Shown one piece after another: positions 42,786-51,609 of a DNA stretch of 64,000 bases. The position numbers were made by a program, and so were the translations under genes. This stretch comes from JACKHA01 sp041401985 (GTDB lineage Bacteria > Planctomycetota > Phycisphaerae > Phycisphaerales > UBA1924). The notes under the pieces were generated by a model. That model worked only from the letters and a program-made list of their open reading frames with translations, was not told where the DNA came from and searched no databases. The stretch covers positions 150,384 to 214,383 of the forward strand of contig JAWKTE010000005.1 in NCBI GenBank assembly GCA_041401985.1, given 5' to 3'. Position 1 is the first letter of the stretch, and each line of letters opens with the position of its first letter.

Positions 42786-42867
42786 CCGTTCTGAGAGAGG
42801 AGAGAGAAGTGAGTCGCTTTGACCCGGGCCGACGCCGCGGCCCGCCCGGGAGTGGTTCATCAGCCCA

Positions 42868-43224
42868 TCACGCGGCCTTGCGCTCGAAGTAGCCCATCCG
42901 CCGCAGGAACGCCACGGCCTCGTTGACGACCGGCCCGTCGAACGGCGCCAGCGCCTCGGCCTGCATCGCGCTGGCGATCGCCGCCTGCTCGCCCTGGGCC
43001 GGGTCCTCGGTCGAGATGGCCCGCACGAACGCCTCGGCGGCCTCGAAGAGCATCGCCGCGTCGCTGTCGGTCAGGTCGGAAGGCTCGGCGTGGACGATCT
43101 GCTTGGGCAGCGGGGCCGGTTCGGCGGCCTCGATCCGCTTGGCTTTGTCTTGCTGGGCCTTCGCCGGGCTGGTCTGGTCCGTGCGCCGGCGGGCGTTGCG
43201 TCGGTTGTTCCTGTCGTGTTCCAT
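42868..43224 (-). CDS. Small charged protein of unknown function
   Basis: A 118-residue protein. It has a very basic N-terminus (NNRRNARRR), then an acidic helical region (DLTDSDAAMLFEAAEAFVRA) and ends GYFERKAA. There is no signal peptide or membrane segment. AGGAG lies 7 bases before the ATG. I do not recognise the family. Confidence 0.65.
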   Translation of the reverse strand: MEHDRNNRRNARRRTDQTSPAKAQQDKAKRIEAAEPAPLPKQIVHAEPSDLTDSDAAMLFEAAEAFVRAISTEDPAQGEQAAIASAMQAEALAPFDGPVVNEAVAFLRRMGYFERKAA

Positions 43225-43499
43225 GGCGCTGCTCCTTTCCGCTCCGCGGGGCCGTTTCGTGCGGCCCTCTCTCATTCGGAGCGATGGACGAGGCGTTGCA
43301 CTCACGCCCCATCCGCACACTCTTTGACGCCGACCCGTGACCGCCCCGTGACAGTGCCGCGGGCCGCGGCTGCACACGACATACGCAATCCGCCGCCTGA
43401 ACAGGCAATCCTGGGCGCGCAACAAATCCGCGTCGCCGCCGACACGGGCGTCGCCGGCCCCCCGGAACTCGCGTTGCGGATGCCGACAATGCCCGAGCG

Positions 43500-43853
43500 T
43501 CACATCGCCCGACGCGCCGCCTCGTCGATCGACGGGATGAGCCGGTTCACCGCCGTGCTCCGAACGATCTCGCCGATCGTGGCCGTCTGCTCCGGCGTCG
43601 GATCGATGAACTCGAGCCCGTACTCGTGCTGGAACATGCTCAGTCGCTGGCGGCGCACGATCCGGGCTTCGACCAGCAGCACGCACCCCTCGCCCGTGAG
43701 CGACAGCAGGAACCGCTTGCCCAGGGCCATCGCCCCCATCGACTTGGCCCGGATGCGGCAGCCGCGCGGCGACAGGTCACGGACCTCCCCCAGGTCCGAG
43801 GCGAGGCCCTCGCACACCAGCCGGCCCGATTTTCGGCGATTGCTCATCCCCAT
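43500..43853 (-). CDS. PilZ-domain protein
   Basis: A 117-residue single-domain protein. It has the basic N-terminal motif NRRKSGRL and DLSPRGCRI, the two signature elements of c-di-GMP-binding PilZ domains (RxxxR and D/NxSxxG). A beta-barrel follows (FLLSLTGEGCVLLVEARIVRRQ). It is divergent from the PilZ-DnaJ fusion 102 nt away, so the two may respond to the same signal. The first motif is shifted from the strict RxxxR spacing, so binding needs testing. Confidence 0.75.
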   Translation of the reverse strand: MGMSNRRKSGRLVCEGLASDLGEVRDLSPRGCRIRAKSMGAMALGKRFLLSLTGEGCVLLVEARIVRRQRLSMFQHEYGLEFIDPTPEQTATIGEIVRSTAVNRLIPSIDEAARRAM

Positions 43854-43955
43854 GCGCGGCGCCCAACAAACAGCCGTACGGCCTGCGCGGCCCAGCCCAA
43901 CTCCATCGCACTGGATCGACCAACCCCGCCCCCCAATGCAGCCGATCCGAGGCTC

Positions 43956-44624
43956 ATGGGCCGAGCCAAGCCAAAGCGGACCCGCGAGCACGCCGGCCCA
44001 CAACGTCGCCAGGCCAAGCGTTATCAGACCCGCGACCTGCCCTCGTTCACCTTCGGCGAGGTCGTGGACCTGTCGGTCGGCGGCATGCGGGTGCGGCGCG
44101 ACGGCCCGCCGATCGTCGCCAAGGGCGGCGTCGAGCGTTTCACCCTCGTCGCCGGCGCCGGGCCGATCCATCTGCGCGGGCGTGTGGCGTGGGTTAAGCG
44201 GGCCGGGCTGCTGTCCCGCGCGCACGAGTACGGCGTCGAGTTTCTTGACGCGGACAAGGAGACCCGGGCCCGCCTGCGCCACATCGGCCAGAAGGGGCAC
44301 GACTCCGGGCCGTCGCAGGAAGAAACCGAGGCCCAGGCCCGGCGGAAGATCTATGCGTCGGTCGAGGTGGAAGACCTGTATCCGATCCTGGGGGTCGAGC
44401 CGGACGCCTCGGCGGATGAACTGGCCAGGGCGTACCGAGTTCTGGTTCGGCGCTGGCACCCGGACGTGTGCGACGAGGCCGACGCCAGCGAGCAGTTGGC
44501 GCGGGTCACCAAAGCGTACAAGATCCTGCGAGATCAAGAGTTGCGGGCGAGATACGACGAGATGCGGTTGTCGGCGAAGAAGATCATCCCGCCGGAACCT
44601 GGTGGCTCGGCCCGCGCGGCCTGA
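43956..44624 (+). CDS. PilZ domain fused to a DnaJ J-domain
   Basis: A 222-residue protein. The N-terminal part has a PilZ-like barrel (VVDLSVGGMRVRRDG, about 33-47, and GRVAWVKRAG). A helical linker leads to a C-terminal J-domain (about 132-200) starting LYPILGVEPDASADELARAYR, with the HPD motif in WHPDVCDEAD needed to stimulate Hsp70 ATPase. This pairs a possible c-di-GMP sensor with an Hsp70 co-chaperone activity. Start ATG 43956 is the first in-frame start after the divergent intergenic region. Confidence 0.8.
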   Translation: MGRAKPKRTREHAGPQRRQAKRYQTRDLPSFTFGEVVDLSVGGMRVRRDGPPIVAKGGVERFTLVAGAGPIHLRGRVAWVKRAGLLSRAHEYGVEFLDADKETRARLRHIGQKGHDSGPSQEETEAQARRKIYASVEVEDLYPILGVEPDASADELARAYRVLVRRWHPDVCDEADASEQLARVTKAYKILRDQELRARYDEMRLSAKKIIPPEPGGSARAA

Positions 44625-44639
44625 ATCCCGGATTCGTGC

Positions 44640-44930
44640 TCAGCCTCCGGTTGGCTCGGCGTGCCCGCCCGTTTCGGGGGCTGGCTCGCCGGCGTTCTCG
44701 GGATTGGGCGTCGGCTGGCCACCCTCGCCGCGGAGGCGTTCTTCGGGGGTCTGGGGGTTGCGGGTCGGCTCGGGGGGTTGGAGTTCGGGCTTGTTTCCCA
44801 GGAATGGGGGGATCCACGCCCCAATGAACAACCCCAGCACCAGGCCCAGCACCAAACCGGGAAGGAAGGCCTTGGCGAACTGCCCGCCCGCGGCGTCGGC
44901 GGCGGCGATGGAGGTCTGCTGCTCGGACAT
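44640..44930 (-). CDS. Small single-pass membrane protein
   Basis: A 96-residue protein. A short N-terminus (MSEQQTS) is followed by one membrane helix with a GxxxG-like pattern (LPGLVLGLVLGLFIGAWI) and a Pro/Glu/Gly-rich tail. Function unknown. It converges with the PilZ-DnaJ gene. Confidence 0.6.
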   Translation of the reverse strand: MSEQQTSIAAADAAGGQFAKAFLPGLVLGLVLGLFIGAWIPPFLGNKPELQPPEPTRNPQTPEERLRGEGGQPTPNPENAGEPAPETGGHAEPTGG

Positions 44931-45065
44931 GTCCTGCTCCAGGGCGGTGGGGGCGCGGGCCGCGGGAGAATCGGGTTGACAGGGTAGCATCGGCCGCGCG
45001 GACAGTCCGCCTGAACGGGTGCCCGGGGCGATGGTCTTTACACGGGCTTTACAGTGGCGCGACGT

Positions 45066-45263
45066 TCAGAACCGACGCATCCGGCGGGCCCAGCGTCCGA
45101 AGCGGAGCATGGCCCAGAGGAGTTCCGGGCGGGGGGGCGAGCCGCGGCCGAAGGCGGTGTGCCAGCGCCAGGACCAGTAGGGGCCGCGGAGGCGGAAGCG
45201 GCTGACGACGGCCAGGCGGAGAAGTTCGAAGGCGCCCAGGATGGCCGTGCCGATGGAGTGCAT
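45066..45263 (-). CDS. Small conserved-looking protein (65 residues)
   Basis: A 65-residue basic protein, with a hydrophobic N-terminus (IGTAILGAFELLRLAVV) and an aromatic block, FRLRGPYWSWRWHTAFG, ending FGRWARRMRRF. I have the impression of a planctomycete family with this GPYWxWRxxTAFG block, but I can name no function. It is divergent from the zinc-ribbon gene at 45359. Confidence 0.65.
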   Translation of the reverse strand: MHSIGTAILGAFELLRLAVVSRFRLRGPYWSWRWHTAFGRGSPPRPELLWAMLRFGRWARRMRRF

Positions 45264-45358
45264 TCGCGGGCCTCGGTTGGCGAATGAACAGGGTAGACGC
45301 CGGGCGGGTGGCGTGGTTCAATAGCGTCCCCGCGGACGGGCGGGATCGGGAGTGTGTC

Positions 45359-45787
45359 GTGGCGAAGTCGGGCGGTTCCAGGGCGAGGCAGGCGGCGACC
45401 GGGGCGGCCCGGTCCGCGGCGACGTGGATGCACCGCCTGCGGCTGCGGACGCTCGCGTGGGTGGTGGGGCTGATCGTGGCCGGGTTCACGGTGACGGCGG
45501 CGTTCGCGCTGCCCGCGCTGCCGGTGCTCGGCGTGGCGTTCGCGGCGGCGGCGGTGCTGGTGAACCAGATGGCCCACCGCCTGGCCCAGCCGACGTGCTA
45601 TGGATGCGGGAAGGACATCGGCCGCATCGTGGCGGGGGCGTACGGCGTGGTGTGCCCGGACTGCGGGGCGATCACGCAGGTGCTGCCGAAGATGGGCACG
45701 GGTCGGCGGGCGGAGGAGGCGTCGAGCGTGGCGGCCGCGCCGGGGGCCGACGAGAGCCACCCGGGCGACGGGCCGACCGTTGCCTGA
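45359..45787 (+). CDS. Small membrane protein with zinc ribbon
   Basis: About 142 residues. Two close hydrophobic segments (VVGLIVAGFTVTAAFALPALPVLG... AAAVLV) precede a ribbon with CYGCGKDI and CPDCGAI. The architecture matches the pair at 41058-41962, although sequence identity looks low. GTG 45359 has GGGAG upstream; an ATG at 45284 is possible. Function unknown. Confidence 0.6.
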   Translation: MAKSGGSRARQAATGAARSAATWMHRLRLRTLAWVVGLIVAGFTVTAAFALPALPVLGVAFAAAAVLVNQMAHRLAQPTCYGCGKDIGRIVAGAYGVVCPDCGAITQVLPKMGTGRRAEEASSVAAAPGADESHPGDGPTVA

Positions 45788-45848
45788 AGAGTGGCGTGGT
45801 CGCTGTGATCTGTCACGTGCGGGCTGGCGATCGCGCTAGGGTTCGGTC

Positions 45849-46646
45849 ATGCGGGCCCACCTCGTCCAGATGAATATCGCGTGGGAGGACGACAACGCCA
45901 ACTTCGGGCGAGTCGATGGTCTGCTGCGCGGCGTCGATGTCGCACGAGACGATTTGGTGCTGCTGCCGGAGATGTTCTCGTCGGGGTTTAGCCTGAACAC
46001 CGGCACGACCGCCGATCGCGATGGCGTTGTGCTTGGGTATCTACGCGACCTGGCGACGCGGCTGGGCGTGTGGGTGCAGGGCGGGCGGACCGTGCTCGCG
46101 GACGGCGCGGCGAAGGCGAGCAATGAAGCGCCGGTGTTCGATCCGGCGGGGCGGCTGGTGTGCTCGTACGCGAAGATCCATCCGTTCTCGTTCGGGCGCG
46201 AGCCGGAGCGGTTTGTCGGCGGCAGCGACGTGATGGCGTACTCGTGGGGTGGCGCGTCGGGCGACGGGTCGGGCGAGGCGGCGATGACCGTCTGCCCGGC
46301 GATCTGCTACGACCTGCGATTCCCCGAGTTGTTCCGGCGTGGGCTGGCGTTGGGGGCCGAGTGCTTCGCCATCGGGGCGAACTGGCCGGATGCGCGGCAG
46401 GCCCACTGGCGGGCGCTGCTGGTCGCGCGGGCCATTGAGAACCAGGCGGTCGTGCTCGGCGTGAACCGAACGGGTTCGGATCCGCACCTGTCGTACGCCG
46501 GCGGGAGCATCGCGGTGGGGGCGCGGGGCGAGGTGCTTGGGGAACTGGGCGATGAGGAGGCGGTGCTGAGCGTGGAGGTGGAGGCCGCGGCTGTGCGGGG
46601 CTGGCGGGAGACGTTCCCGGCGTGGCGGGATGTGCGGCTGAGGTGA
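45849..46646 (+). CDS. Nitrilase-family omega-amidase
   Basis: A 265-residue carbon-nitrogen hydrolase with the catalytic Glu41 in LLPEMFSSGF, Lys109 in YAKIHPFS and Cys153 in PAICYDLRFPELFR. The EMFSSGF and CYDLRFPE motifs are those of the YafV/Nit2 omega-amidase branch, which hydrolyses 2-oxoglutaramate or 2-oxosuccinamate. Length fits the family. It is a stand-alone gene followed by a repeat-rich intergenic region. Confidence 0.88.
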   Translation: MRAHLVQMNIAWEDDNANFGRVDGLLRGVDVARDDLVLLPEMFSSGFSLNTGTTADRDGVVLGYLRDLATRLGVWVQGGRTVLADGAAKASNEAPVFDPAGRLVCSYAKIHPFSFGREPERFVGGSDVMAYSWGGASGDGSGEAAMTVCPAICYDLRFPELFRRGLALGAECFAIGANWPDARQAHWRALLVARAIENQAVVLGVNRTGSDPHLSYAGGSIAVGARGEVLGELGDEEAVLSVEVEAAAVRGWRETFPAWRDVRLR

Positions 46647-46843
46647 CGCGGATCCGACGGCGTCTGCTTGCGCTCTGGGCGGGAAGGGGAGGATTCACCG
46701 CAGAGTCGCAGAGGACGCTGAGGAAGGCATGGATAAGGGCGAACTCGCACTGCCCGGCGCGTGCTTCGTCTTTCCGCGGCACGCTTCGGGCGCCGATCGA
46801 ATCTCAGCGATGATGCGGCCTGCGCGTGCGTGGCGCTGTCGTT

Positions 46844-46884
46844 GATCGCACGACCATCGCTCCGAGCCGCGATGGTCGTGGCAC
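46844..46884. repeat. Hairpin repeat CACGACCATCGC, copy 1
   Basis: A 12-bp stem CACGACCATCGC/GCGATGGTCGTG encloses a short loop. The same 41-nt unit recurs at 47060-47100 with two or three differences. Confidence 0.7.
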
Positions 46885-46906
46885 GCGTGCCGGGGCGGGA
46901 ACGAAA

Positions 46907-47001
46907 GGACTCACCGCGGAGGCGCGGAGGACGCTGAGGAAGGCCAAGACCATTGTGCGCGTGCATTCCTCAGCGCTCTCTGCGACTCTGCGGTGAGTAC
47001 C
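46907..47001. repeat. Palindromic CACCGCAGAG-family element
   Basis: The left arm starts GGACTCACCGCGGAGGCGCG and the right arm is its near-complement ending CTCTGCGGTGAGTACC, about 34 nt each, enclosing about 27 nt. It is related to the elements at 46691, 59468-59607 and 63200-63370. Confidence 0.7.
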
Positions 47002-47059
47002 TCTGGCGGTGAGCGGAGCGTGCGGAGTTCCCGCCTTGCGGATGCGTGGCGTTGTGATT

Positions 47060-47100
47060 GATCGCACGACCATCGCTTCGAGCCGCGATGGTCGTGGCAC
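47060..47100. repeat. Hairpin repeat CACGACCATCGC, copy 2
   Basis: Second copy of the unit at 46844, ending 8 nt before the stop of the minus-strand antiporter gene. It might act as a terminator for that gene. Confidence 0.65.
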
Positions 47101-47107
47101 AGGGAAC

Positions 47108-48973
47108 TCAGGTCGGCGGCGGGCCGGGGGCGTCGGCAGCGTCGGCGTTTTGCCCGTTGGCCGTGGCCCGGCGTTTGGCGAACTCGCGCTGGACCTGCTC
47201 GGCCATGGACTCGGCGGTGGCGATCTCTTCGATGGTGACGTGGTCGGCGCCCTGCTGGCGGGCGAGCAGGCCCTTGGACAGGAACGAGGCCCGGGCCGCG
47301 ATGAAGATGGTGGGGGAGAGGTCGCGGACGGCGCGGACGGCGCGGAGGGAGGCCTCGTCGTCGGGGATGGTGAGGATGAACGCGTCGGCCTCGCGAGCTC
47401 CGGCGGACTCGAGGACCTCCGGGTTGGTGACGTCGCCATAGACGACGCGCCGACCGAGTCCGCCCTGGCGTTTGACGGTGGACGGATTGAGTTCGATGAC
47501 GGTGGACTCGGCGCCGAGCAGGTCGAGGCGCTGGGCGACGGCGCGTCCGACGGGGCCAAAGCCGGCGATGATGACCCTAGCCTTCTCGACGGCGCCGTTC
47601 GCGTCGTCGTCGTGCTGGTCCATCGCGCCGGTGAGGCCGTCGGCCCCCAGCGGCGAGGCCCGCATGACGGCGAAGGGCAGGAGGCGGACGGACTTGACGT
47701 TGGTCAGGCGCGGGCCGAGGCGTCGGCCCATCGACATCAGCGCGGGCGTGAGCATGAGGGTGATGGCCACGACGCCGGTGGCGGCCCCGAGGGTGCGCTG
47801 GTCGATGGCGTTCTGGTCCTCGGCGAACTGGAGGATCACGAGCGTGAACTCGCCGGCCTGGGAGAGGCCAAGCCCGACGGCGAAGGCGACCGGGGCCGAC
47901 AGCCCGCCGAGCCAGAGGGTGCCAGCGTTGCCGATGGTCTTGATGGCGATGCACGCGGCGACCGCGAGCAGCACGATCCACCACATGCCCAGGACCTGCA
48001 TGAGCGGGAGGTTCAGCCCGACGGCGACGAAGAAGATGGCCATGAACAGGTCGCGCATCGGCGTGAGTTGGCCGGAGACCTGGTGCTTGAAGGGGGTTCC
48101 GGCGAGGAGGAAGCCGGCGACGAACGCGCCGAGTTCCGGGCTGAGGCCCAGAATGCCGGTGAGCACCGCGGCGCCCATCGCGACCGCGCCGGCGACGACC
48201 AGCAGCACATCGGGTGAGGAGTCCTTGGCGGCGAAGGCGAGCAGGCGGGGGAGGATGATGCGTCCGGCGGCGATCATGGCGGCGACGCCGGCGATGGTGA
48301 GCGCGCCTTGGAGGAGCAGGTTCCAGATGGTCTTGGGCGCGGTTGCGGGCGTCGCGCCCGCGGCCTCGGCGGCGTGGGCGGCGGTGGCCGCGGCTGATTC
48401 GGCGACGGGAGCGAGCGACTCGGCCCAGTTGCCAAGCGTGGGGATCAGGGCCAGGAACACGATCGTGAGCAGGTCCTGGACGATGAGCACGCCGAAGGAG
48501 ACGCGTCCGTGGAAGGACTTCATCTCGCGGCGCTGCTGGAGGGTGCGGAGGACCGCGGCGGTCGAGGACATCGAGATCGCCATGCCGACGGCCAGGGCGG
48601 CGGGGGGCAAGAGCCCGAAGAGCATCGCGACGGGCCAGACGACGAGCATGACCAGGAGGGTGGCGACGGCGCCGACGCCGAAGATGGGCAGGAGGTCGCC
48701 TCGAAGTTCCTTGAGGTCCATGTGCAGGCCGATGCCGAACATGAGCAGGATGATGGCGAGGGAGGCGATGCCGCCGACGCTGTCGGGGTTCACCAGTTCG
48801 AGTACGTCGGGGCCGACGATCGCGCCCGCGACGAGGTAGGCGGGAATGGTGGCGACGCGGAGGTGGCGCAGCGCGAGCGTGACGATCGTCGCGGTGGCGA
48901 AGACGATGAGCAGGTCGACGGACAGGGCGGGGGCCTCGGCGGCGGCGAGTGTGGTGAGGCCAGGTGCTGGCAT
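47108..48973 (-). CDS. KefB-type monovalent cation:proton antiporter with RCK domain
   Basis: A 621-residue CPA2-family transporter. About 13 membrane helices (to about residue 400) include the core motifs LAIILLMFGIGLHMDLKEL and MAISMSSTAAVLRTL. A C-terminal RCK/TrkA-N domain starts IIAGFGPVGRAVAQR (about 468) with the Rossmann glycines, and runs through VVYGDVTNPEVLESAG. It should exchange K+ or Na+ for H+ under nucleotide control. A 23-residue Ala-rich loop (SAAATAAHAAEAAGATPATA) sits between helices. AGGAG precedes ATG 48973. Confidence 0.92.
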   Translation of the reverse strand: MPAPGLTTLAAAEAPALSVDLLIVFATATIVTLALRHLRVATIPAYLVAGAIVGPDVLELVNPDSVGGIASLAIILLMFGIGLHMDLKELRGDLLPIFGVGAVATLLVMLVVWPVAMLFGLLPPAALAVGMAISMSSTAAVLRTLQQRREMKSFHGRVSFGVLIVQDLLTIVFLALIPTLGNWAESLAPVAESAAATAAHAAEAAGATPATAPKTIWNLLLQGALTIAGVAAMIAAGRIILPRLLAFAAKDSSPDVLLVVAGAVAMGAAVLTGILGLSPELGAFVAGFLLAGTPFKHQVSGQLTPMRDLFMAIFFVAVGLNLPLMQVLGMWWIVLLAVAACIAIKTIGNAGTLWLGGLSAPVAFAVGLGLSQAGEFTLVILQFAEDQNAIDQRTLGAATGVVAITLMLTPALMSMGRRLGPRLTNVKSVRLLPFAVMRASPLGADGLTGAMDQHDDDANGAVEKARVIIAGFGPVGRAVAQRLDLLGAESTVIELNPSTVKRQGGLGRRVVYGDVTNPEVLESAGAREADAFILTIPDDEASLRAVRAVRDLSPTIFIAARASFLSKGLLARQQGADHVTIEEIATAESMAEQVQREFAKRRATANGQNADAADAPGPPPT

Positions 48974-49097
48974 GCCCGCTCCTTGGGTCGAGTGCCGCGG
49001 CGTTCCTGAAGGGCAGGCCGCGGCGAGGGAGTCAACGCTAGGGAGCGGACGGGGATGCCGCCATTGGCGGGCGGGACGAACCCCTACAGTTGTGGCC

Positions 49098-50105
49098 GTG
49101 GAAGACGCGAGCGGGAACACGAACGGCGTGCGGGCGGGGAGCGATCGGGGCGCGATCGCCGATGGCCCGGGTCACGGAGCCGCGCGGCCCGAGCCTGTGA
49201 CGCTGCGGACCATCAACGCGATGGCGGCCCGGGGCGAGGCGTTCGCGTGCCTGACCGCGTATGACGCGACGATGGCGCGGCTGCTTGAGCGGGCGGGCGT
49301 GCATGTGCTGCTGGTCGGGGATACCGCGGCGGAGGTGGTGCTCGGGTTCCCGCGGACGTTCCACATGCCGCTGGAGATGTCGCTGGCGCTAACGGCGGCG
49401 GTGAAGCGGGGGGCTCCGGGCACGGTGGTGATGGGGGACATGCCGTTCCTGTCGTACCACACGTCGGACGCGGAGGCGCTGCGGAACGCCGGGCGGTATC
49501 TGACCGAGGGGCTGGCCGACATCGTGAAACTGGAGGTCGATGCGTCGTTCGCGCCGCTGGTGGGGCAGATGGCGCGGGCGGGGATCCCGGTGTGCGCGCA
49601 CGTCGGGTCGAGGCCGCAGTTGGCGGCGCTCACGGGCGGGTACGGCTCGGCGGGCAGGACGGCGGCGGAGGCCGAGCGGATCGTGGCGGACGCGGTGGCG
49701 ATGGAGCGGGCCGGGGCGGTGATGCTGCTGGTCGAGGCGGTGCCGGACGAGGTGACGCAGCGGATTCTGGCGTCGACGCGCGTGCCGCTGATCGGGATCG
49801 GGGCCGGGACGCGGTGCCACGGGCAGGTGCTGGTGGTGCAGGACCTGCTGGGGATGTCGGAGCAGACGCCGCGGTTTGCGGCCCCGGCGGCGGCGCTGGG
49901 GGATGCGATCGTGGCGGCGGGGCGGGAGTGGGTGCGGCGCGTCAAGTCAGGCGAGATCGGCGGGGAGCGGTATCGGATGAAAGTGGGGGAGGCGGAGCGG
50001 TTCGGGGCCGCAGGGCAGAGCGGGGCGGCTCCGGCGGAGATCAAGCCCGGCGAGGGCAGGTCCGGCGAGATCAGGCCTGCATCCGATCCGGTGGCGGGTC
50101 GATAA
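49098..50105 (+). CDS. panB: 3-methyl-2-oxobutanoate hydroxymethyltransferase PanB
   Basis: A 335-residue enzyme of pantothenate (CoA) synthesis that adds a hydroxymethyl group from methylene-tetrahydrofolate to ketoisovalerate. Visible family motifs are TAYDATMARLLERAGV, LLVGDTAAEVVLGF (magnesium-binding Asp), VVMGDMPFLSYH, KLEVDAS, LLVEAVP (catalytic Glu) and LIGIGAGTRCHGQVLV. N- and C-terminal tails of about 30 and 40 residues exceed the family norm. The start is a GTG at 49098; a later GTG at 49198 would trim the tail. Confidence 0.93.
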   Translation: MEDASGNTNGVRAGSDRGAIADGPGHGAARPEPVTLRTINAMAARGEAFACLTAYDATMARLLERAGVHVLLVGDTAAEVVLGFPRTFHMPLEMSLALTAAVKRGAPGTVVMGDMPFLSYHTSDAEALRNAGRYLTEGLADIVKLEVDASFAPLVGQMARAGIPVCAHVGSRPQLAALTGGYGSAGRTAAEAERIVADAVAMERAGAVMLLVEAVPDEVTQRILASTRVPLIGIGAGTRCHGQVLVVQDLLGMSEQTPRFAAPAAALGDAIVAAGREWVRRVKSGEIGGERYRMKVGEAERFGAAGQSGAAPAEIKPGEGRSGEIRPASDPVAGR

Positions 50106-50156
50106 CGGAACATGGGACGGGGGGCGGCTGCCGGGAAGCGGCGAAGTGGAGGCCCG

Positions 50157-51581
50157 ATGCGACGATTCGTGACCTTCGGCCCGGCGCTGGTGGTGCTGCT
50201 CACGACCCTCGTGACGCTCGTGGCGGCTCCGGCGGCGGTGCGGATGATCCGGGCGGCGGACGCCGCGGCCCGGGCCCAGGCGGCGCGCCAGGCGCTGGCC
50301 GACGACGACATCCTGCAGCGTCTGTCGCTGGCGACGGCGAACGTGGGCGAGGCGGTGCTGCCCTCGGTCGTGCACATCGACGTGCGGACGACGGGCACGA
50401 ACGGCTTCAACGCGTCTTCGCTGGGCTCGGGCTGGGTGTACGACGAGCGCGGCTACATCGTGACCAACGCGCACGTGGTCGCGTCGGCGACGGACATCTC
50501 CGTGCAGTTCAACGACGGGCGGCTGTACGACGCGTCGCTGGTGGGGATCGACCCGGGGACGGACATCGCGGTGATCCGGATCACGCCGCTGGAGGAACTG
50601 CTCGCGCTGCCGCGCTCGACCGAGCCGCTGCAGGTGGGGCAGAAGGTGTACTCGTTCGGCTCGCCGTTCAACTTCAAGTTCTCGATGTCGGAGGGGATCG
50701 TCAGCGGGCTGGGGCGAGAGTCCACGACGTACGCGAACATCGGGGGCTTCTCGAACTTCATCCAGTTCGACGCGGCGGTGAATCCCGGCAACTCGGGCGG
50801 GCCGGTTGTTGATGTGCTCGGGCGGGTCGTGGGCGTGAACGTGGCGATCGCCAACAACACGAACACGGTCGGGACGACCGACCAGGGCCAGTCGGCGGGG
50901 ATTTCGTTCGCGATCCCGGTGCGGGTGGCGGAGTTCGTGGCGGGGCAACTGATCGAGGACGGACAGGTGCGGCGCGGGTTCCTGGGGATCAACCTGCCGG
51001 TGTTCGACGGGCCGGCGTACCTGCGGGACCAACTGGGCTACATCGGGCTGGGCGTGCACGTGCCGCAGGTCGTGGCCGACGGTCCGGCGGCCCGGGGCGG
51101 GCTGCAGCGCGACGACGTGATCACCGGCATCGACGGGCAGCGGATCACGGGCGTCGAGATGCTGCGGTCGATCATCAGCACGATGGAGCCGGGGCACGAC
51201 GCGCGGATCGAGTTGTGGCGGGCGGGCACGGAGCGGACGGTCACGGTGCGGGTCGGCGAGTTCGAGCGCCCGGACCTGGTGCGCCAGAACATCATCACGT
51301 CGCTGGTGTCGATCGGGGCGAGGCTCGAGCGGACCGACCCCGGGGCGACGCCGGCGTTCGACCTGGTGATCCCCGGCAGCCCGGCGGCGCGGGCGGGCCT
51401 GCGACGCGGCAGCAGGGTGGTGGCGGTCGAGGGCAGCCCGGTCGGCACGGTGCAGGCGTTCTGCGAGGCGCTGGATGCCGCGGACTTGCGGCTGCGGGCG
51501 CCCGTCGAGGTGACGATCGAGGTCGCGTCGGACGAGGGGGAGACGCGGCGGCGGGAGATCACGCTGGAGTTGCCGCGGTAG
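50157..51581 (+). CDS. HtrA/DegP-type serine protease with PDZ domains
   Basis: A 474-residue envelope protease. The N-terminal hydrophobic segment (8-25) is a signal anchor or signal peptide. The chymotrypsin-like domain has His106 (TNAHVV), Asp136 (TDIAVI) and Ser213 (NPGNSGGP). A first PDZ domain (about 285-375) contains the GLGVHVPQVVADGPAARGGL pattern; a second, weaker one (about 385-470) contains VIPGSPAARAGLRRGSRVV. Likely role: periplasmic quality control. ATG 50157 has GGAGG; ATG 50112 would add 15 residues. Confidence 0.92.
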   Translation: MRRFVTFGPALVVLLTTLVTLVAAPAAVRMIRAADAAARAQAARQALADDDILQRLSLATANVGEAVLPSVVHIDVRTTGTNGFNASSLGSGWVYDERGYIVTNAHVVASATDISVQFNDGRLYDASLVGIDPGTDIAVIRITPLEELLALPRSTEPLQVGQKVYSFGSPFNFKFSMSEGIVSGLGRESTTYANIGGFSNFIQFDAAVNPGNSGGPVVDVLGRVVGVNVAIANNTNTVGTTDQGQSAGISFAIPVRVAEFVAGQLIEDGQVRRGFLGINLPVFDGPAYLRDQLGYIGLGVHVPQVVADGPAARGGLQRDDVITGIDGQRITGVEMLRSIISTMEPGHDARIELWRAGTERTVTVRVGEFERPDLVRQNIITSLVSIGARLERTDPGATPAFDLVIPGSPAARAGLRRGSRVVAVEGSPVGTVQAFCEALDAADLRLRAPVEVTIEVASDEGETRRREITLELPR

Positions 51582-51609
51582 CGGGGATCTCGATACGGAG
51601 GGCGAGTGC

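Larger units (their letters stand above)
46647..47107. other. Repeat-rich intergenic region
   Basis: This 461-nt gap between the convergent amidase and antiporter genes holds members of two repeat families: one arm (46691-46728) and one full palindromic unit (46907-47001) of the CACCGCAGAG family, and two copies of a GCACGACCATCGC hairpin (46844-46884 and 47060-47100). No coding potential is supported. Confidence 0.7.

Noticed and set aside
46691..47001. A possible CRISPR array from the repeated CACCGCAGAG units
   Set aside because: The units are inverted and unevenly spaced, there are too few copies, spacers are not uniform and no cas gene is near. They are palindromic dispersed elements.
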